A stretch of DNA of 64,000 bases, from the NCBI RefSeq assembly GCF_009758415.1, contig NZ_WQRF01000001.1:434001-498000 (forward strand), read 5' to 3'. The notes beneath the pieces were generated by a model, which worked only from the letters and a program-made list of their open reading frames with translations, made no database searches and was not told where the DNA came from. Shown in pieces: positions 57,639-64,000 of this stretch (positions are counted from its first letter, which is position 1; every line of letters starts with the position of its first letter). Source of the DNA: Devosia marina (lineage in GTDB: Bacteria; Pseudomonadota; Alphaproteobacteria; Rhizobiales; Devosiaceae). The position numbers were made by a program, and so were the translations under genes.

Positions 57639-59419
57639 CCGATATGACCCTGTCCACGCCCGAACCCCGCAAGCGCCGCAGCAACTGGCAGTTGCTGATG
57701 GCCAATCGCCTCGCGGCGGCGGGCCTCTTCCTGTTCGGTTTCATCGTCATTTTGGCCGTGCTGGCGCCGGTGCTGCCGCTGCCCAATCCCGACATCACCG
57801 ACCAGCCCAATCGTCTGCTGCCGCCCCTCGCCGACGGGCATCTGCTCGGCACCGACCATCTGGGCCGCGATATCCTCTCCCGGTTGATCTGGGGCACGCA
57901 GGTGTCGCTGATCGTGGGGGTCAGCGCCACGGCGCTTGCGGCCATTTTCGGATCGTTGATCGGGCTGGTGGCCGGCTATGCACGCGGAGCGACCGACAGC
58001 ATCTTGATGCGCTTTGTCGATATGCTCATGGCCTTCCCCTATATCCTGCTTGCCATCGCAATCGTGGCGGCGCTGGGGCCGGGCCTGCTCAATGCGCTCT
58101 ACGCCATTGCCATCGTCAATATCCCGTTCTTCGCCCGCAATATCCGCGGCGTAACGGTCTCGATCCGCAATCGTGAATTCGTCGATGCGGCGCGCCTCTC
58201 CGGCAAGAGCCATCCGGCAATTCTCTTCACCGAAGTGCTGCCCAATGTGCTGCCGGTGATCGTTATCACCATGTCCACCACAGTGGGCTGGATGATCCTC
58301 GAGACCGCGGGCCTCTCCTTCCTTGGCCTGGGCGCCCAGCCCCCGACTTCGGATCTCGGCTCGATGCTCGGTCAGGCCCGCGCACAGCTCTTCACCGCCC
58401 CCCATGCTTCGATCATCCCCGGTATCATGATCTTCCTGTTGGTGATGAGCATCAACCTGCTTGGCGATGGCATTCGGGACGTGCTCGACCCGCGCCTGCG
58501 CTCCGGGGCGCTGGATCGCCCCATGCCGGTGACCAAGATCGCGCGCAGGACCAAACCCGCCGCCACGCTCGAAGACGCGCCGGCGCTGGTCGTCGACAAC
58601 CTCTCGACCGGCTTTGATGACGGCAAGGCCATCACGCCTGCCGTGCGCGATATCAGCTTCCGCCTCGGCAAGGGCGAATGCCTCGGATTGATCGGGGAAA
58701 GTGGCTCGGGCAAATCGGTGACTGCGCTTTCACTGATGGGCCTGGTGGCCTCGCCCCCCGGCGTCATCACCGCTGGCGGCGTCTATGTCGGGGGCAGGGA
58801 AGTGCTCTGCCTGCGCGAACAGGAATTGATCGGCCTGCGTGGCGGCCGCGTCGCCTATGTCTTCCAGGACCCGCTGACCACGCTCCATCCTCTGTTCCGC
58901 GTCGGCGAACAGATCGCCGAGGCCATTCTGGTGCATGAAAGCGTGGGCAAGTCCGAAGCGCATCGCCGCGCCATCGAATTGATGGACACCGTGGGTATTC
59001 GTGACGCCCGAAGCCGCGCCAGCGCCTATCCGCATGAACTCTCGGGCGGCCAGCGCCAGCGCATTGGTATTGCCATGGCGCTGGCCAACGACCCCGACAT
59101 CATCATTGCCGACGAACCCACGACCGCGCTCGACGTCACGGTCCAGGCCCGCATTCTCGAACTGCTGCAGAACCTGCGCCGGGAACGGGGCTTGGCGCTC
59201 CTGCTCATCACCCATGATTTCGGCGTCGTCGCCCAGGTCTGCGACCGCGTCGCGGTGATGAAGAATGGCGAAATTGTCGAGCAGGGCGAGACCGGCGCTG
59301 TGCTGCGCGATCCGCAACATGACTACACCAAGCGCCTGATCGCCTGCGTACCCGAACTAGGGGAAGGGCAGGCCTTCCTCGACCGCGTGCGCCCTCTCTT
59401 TGTGGAGGCCCGGACATGA
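57635..59419 (+). CDS. Fused peptide ABC transporter permease (DppC type) and ATPase (DppD type)
   Basis: One frame of 594 residues joins two subunits normally made separately. Residues 1 to about 290 are a DppC permease ([20 protein letters not shown]; coupling loop [15 protein letters not shown]). From about 310 on it is a DppD ATPase: Walker [10 protein letters not shown], signature [15 protein letters not shown] and Walker [13 protein letters not shown]. The linker lies near residues 290-315. Such fusions are known for this transporter class. It overlaps both neighbours by 4 bases. Confidence 0.94.
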
Positions 59420-60222
59420 GCGACAATGCTGTCGAAATGCGCGACCTGGTCAAGACCTTTGGCGGCGGGCGCCGCCTGTTCGGGCGCAAGGCCAGTGAGG
59501 TCCACGCCGTAAAGGGCATTTCCCTCGATCTGCAACGCGGCGAGACCCTGGGCATTGTCGGGGAAAGCGGCTCGGGAAAGTCCACCCTGGCCCGCATGCT
59601 GGTGGGGCTGGAAGCCCCCACCTCGGGCACCATGCAGATCGACGGCAAACCTTGGGCCGAGCTGGCCGCTACCGGCTCCCGCGCCTTTGGCCGCACCATT
59701 CAGTATGTGTTTCAGGACCCGGTGGCCTCGCTCAATCCGCGCAAGACCATCGGCGAGATTCTCGACGTGCCGTTGCGCCTGCTTTGCGGCTATGACGCCG
59801 GCAAGCGCGCCAGCCGCAAGAAGGATCTTGTCGACGCGGTGCAGATGCCGCTCGATACGCTTGAGCGCTTCCCGCACGAGTTTTCCGGCGGTCAGGCCCA
59901 GCGCATTGCCATTGCCCGGGCCCTCGCGGCCGAGGCGCGGATCCTGGTGCTGGACGAACCGGTTAGCGCGCTCGATGTGTCGGTTCAGGCCCAGGTTCTA
60001 CTCCTGCTCCAGCAATTGCGCGACGATCTGGGGTTGTCCTACCTGTTCATCAGCCACGACCTTGCGGTGGTCGAATCGATTTCCGATCGTGTCGCGGTCA
60101 TGTATCTGGGTGAGGTGGTGGAGGTTGGCCCCGCTGCCCGCCTCTTTGCCGCCCCGCAGCATGATTACACGCGGGCGCTCATCGCCAGCGCCCCGCGCCT
60201 GACTTCACCGGATATGGCATGA
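59416..60222 (+). CDS. Peptide ABC transporter ATP-binding protein, DppF type
   Basis: The second ATPase (268 residues) has Walker [10 protein letters not shown], signature FSGGQAQRIAIARAL and Walker B LVLDEPVSALD. The Q-A-Q-R signature variant is common in DppF/OppF. It pairs with the ATPase half of the fused protein. Its ends overlap the neighbouring genes by 4 bases each. Confidence 0.93.
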   Translation: MSDNAVEMRDLVKTFGGGRRLFGRKASEVHAVKGISLDLQRGETLGIVGESGSGKSTLARMLVGLEAPTSGTMQIDGKPWAELAATGSRAFGRTIQYVFQDPVASLNPRKTIGEILDVPLRLLCGYDAGKRASRKKDLVDAVQMPLDTLERFPHEFSGGQAQRIAIARALAAEARILVLDEPVSALDVSVQAQVLLLLQQLRDDLGLSYLFISHDLAVVESISDRVAVMYLGEVVEVGPAARLFAAPQHDYTRALIASAPRLTSPDMA

Positions 60223-61022
60223 ACGAGATCGACCCGGCGCTGACCGACCTGCCCCGCCGCAAGCGGACCGACGAGATTGTCGATGCCATCAAGCGCATGA
60301 TTGTCGAGCACGGGCTGGCCCCCGGCGACCGCCTGCCGCAGGAACGCGACCTCATCACCCAGTTCGCCGCCAGCAAGGGCACGGTTCGTGAAGCGCTCAA
60401 GGCGCTCGAGGTGCAGGGGCTGATCTCGGTGCGCACGGGGCCAGGCGGCGGCGCCTTTATCGAGCGGATGTCGGAAGGGCGGGCTATGAGCCTGCTGTCC
60501 AATTTCCTGTTCGCCAAGAACCTCTCGATTGCCAATATCTATGAGATGCGCAAGGCGCTCGAACCGCTGGTGGCCGCCAGCGCCACCCCGCATATCGACG
60601 AAGCCGGATTGAAACGGCTCGAAGCCATCATCTCGGTCTATGACCATGAACCCGCCGATGCGACCGAACGTTGGAACCAGCGCATGGCCGAGCTCGATTT
60701 CCATGGCGTGGTGGCCGAATATGCCGACAATCCCATCCTTGCCTTCACCTGCCGGTTCCTGCAGCGCCTGCTCAAGGATCTGGCGATTGCCCAGGATATC
60801 TATGTCCAGCCCGAACCGGTGCTGCGCCAGTCCGGCATCGAGCATCAGCGCGATCTGATCGCGGCCATGCGCCGCCGCGATGCCGATGCCGCCGCTGCGA
60901 TCCTGGCCGAGCACATGGCCGAGGCCGAACAGCACATGCTGGGTTTGCAGGCCAGGCTGATGGATCGGTTCCTGAGCGAAGATGCCACCCCGCGCCGGGT
61001 GAAAAGGCGCCGTATCCCATGA
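60219..61022 (+). CDS. GntR-family regulator (FadR/FCD subfamily)
   Basis: An N-terminal winged helix (DEIVDAIKRMIVEHGLAPGD; RDLITQFAASKGTVREALKA) is joined to an FCD domain (about 95-240) with metal-binding Asp and His positions such as ELDFHGVVAEYADN and EHQRDLIAAM. It has 267 residues. It is embedded in the peptide operon with 4-base overlaps and probably controls it through the ATTTAT-N4-ATAAAT sites. Confidence 0.91.
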   Translation: MNEIDPALTDLPRRKRTDEIVDAIKRMIVEHGLAPGDRLPQERDLITQFAASKGTVREALKALEVQGLISVRTGPGGGAFIERMSEGRAMSLLSNFLFAKNLSIANIYEMRKALEPLVAASATPHIDEAGLKRLEAIISVYDHEPADATERWNQRMAELDFHGVVAEYADNPILAFTCRFLQRLLKDLAIAQDIYVQPEPVLRQSGIEHQRDLIAAMRRRDADAAAAILAEHMAEAEQHMLGLQARLMDRFLSEDATPRRVKRRRIP

Positions 61023-62056
61023 TCGATACCGATCATCTGCGCGATTGCCTGCTCGAACTGCTACAGACCCCCAGCCCCGTCGGCATGACAGGCCGGGCCG
61101 TGTCGCTGGTCGATGGCTGGCTGCGCGAGCTGGGGTTCGTACCGAAATACACCCGCCGCGGCGTGCTCTATGTCGAGGTTGGCGACGGTGCGCCGCGCCG
61201 GGCGCTGGCAGCCCATCTCGATACGCTCGGCGCCATGGTCACCGAACTCAAGCCCAATGGCCGGCTGGCCCTGCGCAATACCGGCACTTGGGCGGCCCGC
61301 TTTGCCGAAGGCGCGCGGGTCACAGTGTTCTCCGACCACGCAACCCATCGCGGCACCATTCTGCCGCTCAAGGCCTCGGGGCATCGCTTCAATACTGCAG
61401 TCGACACCCAGCCGGCCGATTGGGACAATCTCGAAATCCGCATCGATGCCGTGTTGCCCGACAAGGCCGCGCTTGTCGCTGCCGGGTTCAATATCGGCGA
61501 CATGGTCGCCATCGATGCCCAGCCTGAGATCGTCGACGGGTTCATCGTCTCCCGCCATCTCGACGACAAGGCGGGCTGTGCCACGCTGCTCGCCGTGCTC
61601 AAATCCATTGCCGATGGTCACACCAGGGTGGCAACGCCATTCCAGGCCATGTTCACCATTGCCGAGGAGACCGGTATTGGAGGCACCCACGGGTTCGGCC
61701 CCGAGGTGGAGGAATTGCTCGCCATCGACAATGCGGTCACCGCGCCGAACCAGGCCAGCCGTGATGATGCGGTGACCATCGCCATGCGCGACCGGCAAGG
61801 CCCGTTCGATGAGCGGATGACCCGACGGATGCTGGCGCTCTGCGCCGAGCATGACATCCCCCATGTCCGCGATACCTTCCGCCACTATCGCTCCGATAGC
61901 GCCGCGGCGGTCGAGGCGGGATGGGACATCCGGGTGGGGCTGGTGTGCTTTTCGCTCGACAGTTCGCATGGCTGGGAGCGCACGCATATGGAATCACTGG
62001 AGGCCTTGGCGCAATTGTTGCGGGCCTATGTCGGATCGAGGATAGATCGCCGCTGA
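61019..62056 (+). CDS. M42-family metallopeptidase (glutamyl aminopeptidase-like)
   Basis: M42 enzymes are large cytoplasmic aminopeptidase shells with two metal ions. The ligands are in place: H66 and D68 in AAHLDTLGAMV, D183 in SRHLDDKAGCA, E216/E217 in TIAEETGIGG, D237 in LLAIDNAV and H317 or H323 in SSHGWERTH. It has 345 residues. It resembles the M42 peptidases found with NAGGN osmolyte genes, but none of those genes is here. As last gene of the transporter operon it likely cleaves the imported peptide. Confidence 0.9.
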   Translation: MIDTDHLRDCLLELLQTPSPVGMTGRAVSLVDGWLRELGFVPKYTRRGVLYVEVGDGAPRRALAAHLDTLGAMVTELKPNGRLALRNTGTWAARFAEGARVTVFSDHATHRGTILPLKASGHRFNTAVDTQPADWDNLEIRIDAVLPDKAALVAAGFNIGDMVAIDAQPEIVDGFIVSRHLDDKAGCATLLAVLKSIADGHTRVATPFQAMFTIAEETGIGGTHGFGPEVEELLAIDNAVTAPNQASRDDAVTIAMRDRQGPFDERMTRRMLALCAEHDIPHVRDTFRHYRSDSAAAVEAGWDIRVGLVCFSLDSSHGWERTHMESLEALAQLLRAYVGSRIDRR

Positions 62057-62396
62057 ACGCCCGCAATCAGCACACGCTTTTTCTTTCGGGCTCGCGTCTT
62101 CGCGCCTACGACCATGCAATAGTTGCACACTAAGCCGAATATTCCGACCGACCGCGATGTCGGAGACAGCGCAGCCCCGTTTCGAGTTTGTCAGAGCAAG
62201 GCGGCGTTACTTGTCTGGTGTTTAGCCACAATCTCGGGCCTTCGCAGCGCCAGGCCGCTTAGCCAGCCTGCAGGGCCAGGATATGCGCCTCCCTGAAGAA
62301 CCCACGCGTCTTAAACATAACACTTTACCTAACAATTTTCATTAGAGTAGCCTTTGGTTAGCTAGAAAACAAAGAAGTTAGCTAACGGAGGGGAAG
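62057..62396. other. 340-base gap after the M42 gene, promoter region of the next operon
   Basis: No gene is supported. The 3' third turns AT-rich and holds the leader of the next binding protein, with tandem GTTAGCTA words. I see no T-tailed hairpin after the M42 stop. Confidence 0.5.
62357..62386. promoter_or_regulatory. Tandem GTTAGCTA operator-like repeats
   Basis: GTTAGCTA occurs at 62357-62364 and 62377-62384, exactly 20 bases apart (about two helical turns). The second is part of the palindrome GTTAGCTAAC and abuts the GGAGGGG ribosome-binding site. This is a layout expected of a repressor operator. Confidence 0.5.
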
Positions 62397-64000
62397 ATGA
62401 GTCATATTAGCCGCAGGGCATTCATCGCGGCGTCGACCGCGTTTGCTGGGTCGCTCCTGATGTCAGGACTGGCGCGTGGTCAGTCCACGCCGGAGTCCGC
62501 TTTTCTGCAGGCCGAGGTCGATTCCGGGGCATTGCCGCCTGTCGCCGAGCGCCTGCCGGTTAACCCGCTGGTGATTACTCCGCTGGAGCGGGCAGGGCAG
62601 CAAGGCGGCGACTGGCAGCATGCGCTGGTGGGCGGGGGATCGCTCTCGATGCTGGTGCGATACCAGGGTTATGAACCGTTGGTCCGCTTTGATCCGGAAT
62701 GGACCGGAGTCATTCCCAATGTGGCCGAAAGCTACGAAGTGAGCGCGGATTCAACAGAATACACCATCAAGCTGCGCGAGGGGCATAAATGGTCCGATGG
62801 CCAGCCCTATACAACTGCCGATATCCAGTTCTGGTACGATGCCTATTTCACCGATGAGCAGACCAATCTTGGGCCCCAGTCATTCTGGGCGGTGGACGGC
62901 GAAAAGGCCGTTCTTGAAGTGATCGACGAGACGACCTTCAAGGTCCGCTTCGCTGGCCCGAACGGCTTCTTCCTGCAGCAGCTTGCATGGGCTCAGAACG
63001 ATCAACTCACCCGCTGCCCCAAGCATTATCTCGAGCAGTTCCATATCCGTTACAATCCGGATGCCGACAAGCTGGCGCAGGAGGCCGGGATGGAAAGCTG
63101 GATCGCGCTTTTCCAGCGCGAGGTCGGCTTCCAGGATGACAATACCTTCTTCCAGAACGCCAATCGTCCAACCCTGAACGCCTGGTATTTCACCGAGGCG
63201 CCAGGGCAGAACACCGAAATATCGGTGGCTGTGCGCAATCCATTCTACTTCAAGGTCGACACGCAAGGCACACAACTGCCTTACTTCGATCGCGTGGTCT
63301 ATCAGATGGTCGCAGACCCCGAAGTGCTGCTGCTCAAGACTTTGCAGGGCGAAATCGACTTGATGGATCAGTACATCGCGACGCCTGCCAATAGGCCGAC
63401 CCTGTTTGATGGCATGGAAAGCGGCGATTACGGCTTCTACACCCTCAGGGAGACGGCTGCGAACGTCATGGTGTTCCAGCTCAATCTCAACCATACCGAT
63501 GCAACCAAGAACGAGTTGTTCAATACGGTCGAATTCCGCCAGGCGATGTCGCTTGCGGTAGATCGCCAGGCACTGATTGACGCAGTGTTTATCGGGCAGG
63601 GCAGCCCGGCACAGGCCTCGATCATTGAAGGCGATCCGCTTTACAATGAGCGCCTTGCCAAGGACTTCACCGAGTTCGATCCGGCACGGGCCAATGAGAT
63701 GCTCGATGCCATCGTGCCGGAAAAGGACGGGGAGGGCTACCGCCTCGACAAGGAAGGTCGCCGCCTGTCGATCATCTTCGAGATCGATCAGAGCCGGACA
63801 ACCTTCCTGGACATGTTCGAGCTGGCCATTCCCATGTTCCGCCAGGTGGGGCTGGATGTGCAAATGCGCACAATGGATCGATCGCTCTGGGAAGAACGGG
63901 TGCGGCGCGGTCGTGCCTTCGACGCCACGGCGCACCAGTTCGGCGCCAATTCTGGTCTCGCGGCCATGCTGGACGCGCGGTACTTTGTGCCGTTAAACGC
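62397..64000 (+). CDS. ABC transporter substrate-binding protein (SBP family 5), 3' end outside the window
   Basis: The frame is open from the ATG at 62397 to the window end, giving 534 residues so far. The N-terminus is a twin-arginine signal (MSHISRRAFIAASTAFAGS, then a hydrophobic run), so export by Tat is likely. Family 5 parts include TEYTIKLREGHKWSDGQPYT, NPFYFKVDTQGTQLPYFDRV and EFRQAMSLAVDRQALIDAVF. GGAGGGG lies directly before the ATG. The last part of the protein and its permease genes must lie beyond the window. The substrate is unknown; it belongs to the longer (600+) type often linked to sugars or oligosaccharides. Confidence 0.9.
   Translation, partial: MSHISRRAFIAASTAFAGSLLMSGLARGQSTPESAFLQAEVDSGALPPVAERLPVNPLVITPLERAGQQGGDWQHALVGGGSLSMLVRYQGYEPLVRFDPEWTGVIPNVAESYEVSADSTEYTIKLREGHKWSDGQPYTTADIQFWYDAYFTDEQTNLGPQSFWAVDGEKAVLEVIDETTFKVRFAGPNGFFLQQLAWAQNDQLTRCPKHYLEQFHIRYNPDADKLAQEAGMESWIALFQREVGFQDDNTFFQNANRPTLNAWYFTEAPGQNTEISVAVRNPFYFKVDTQGTQLPYFDRVVYQMVADPEVLLLKTLQGEIDLMDQYIATPANRPTLFDGMESGDYGFYTLRETAANVMVFQLNLNHTDATKNELFNTVEFRQAMSLAVDRQALIDAVFIGQGSPAQASIIEGDPLYNERLAKDFTEFDPARANEMLDAIVPEKDGEGYRLDKEGRRLSIIFEIDQSRTTFLDMFELAIPMFRQVGLDVQMRTMDRSLWEERVRRGRAFDATAHQFGANSGLAAMLDARYFVPLN

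Noticed and set aside
62880-63935. Open frame of 351 codons on the minus strand near the window end
   Set aside because: It is antisense to the family 5 binding protein that starts at 62397, which has a signal peptide, a ribosome site and clear family motifs.

Overview
The window is about 64 kb of GC-rich chromosome from an alphaproteobacterium of the order Hyphomicrobiales (Rhizobiales), most likely Devosia or a relative. This rests on core-gene order (rpoZ-rsh-pyrE-acpS-lepB-rnc-era-recO; glyA-nrdR-ribH-nusB; bamE / cytochrome bc1 chaperone / yceD-plsX-fabH-ihfA-merR), an LdtR-LdtP pair, an RpiR-type regulator of inositol genes and a RibN riboflavin importer under an FMN riboswitch. The genus is inference; no rRNA or tRNA gene was seen.

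Region 1 (1-29 kb) is mostly housekeeping. It starts inside dapA and runs through smpB, an NYN-domain protein, rpoZ, the (p)ppGpp enzyme Rsh, pyrE, acpS, lepB, rnc, era, recO and parC. On the minus strand follow bpt, an RDD membrane protein and hemB. Then come a divergent XRE regulator / membrane protein pair, ldtR and the L,D-transpeptidase gene ldtP, and glyA under a ZTP riboswitch with nrdR, ribH and nusB. An MFS transporter, bamE and the plsX-fabH-ihfA-merR block close the region. Many genes overlap by 4 bases (ATGA or GTGA), a sign of translational coupling. Palindromic intergenic repeats sit between several of them.

Region 2 (28.5-37.8 kb) is an inositol catabolism island: iolC-iolD-iolE-(small membrane protein)-iolB on the minus strand, its RpiR-type regulator, and a decayed iolG on the opposite strand. 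Four palindromes fitting GGAA-N6-TTCC, perfectly or nearly, link them into one candidate regulon. Beside it lies ribN behind an FMN riboswitch.

Region 3 (38-45.3 kb) carries trxC, a drug-type MFS transporter with an AT-rich palindrome in its leader, a single gene fusing a Gfo/Idh dehydrogenase to an aldo/keto reductase, a divergent AraC regulator, and a CHASE2-adenylate cyclase.

Region 4 (45.5-54.1 kb) is a phosphorus-scavenging block. The ugpB-ugpA-ugpE-ugpC uptake operon continues into a glycerophosphodiesterase, a GlpR-like DeoR regulator and a HAD phosphatase. Divergent from it is a Na+/Pi cotransporter. The shared intergenic space holds two ATGTTCA-N2-TGAACAT palindromes.

Region 5 (54.1-64 kb) is a peptide uptake module: a DUF1028 protein divergent from a solute-binding protein, DppB-like permease, fused DppC-DppD protein, DppF-like ATPase, GntR/FCD regulator and M42 aminopeptidase. 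Two ATTTAT-N4-ATAAAT palindromes lie in the divergent promoter. A second family-5 solute-binding protein, behind tandem GTTAGCTA repeats, runs off the end of the window. No CRISPR array, transposase or prophage was found.
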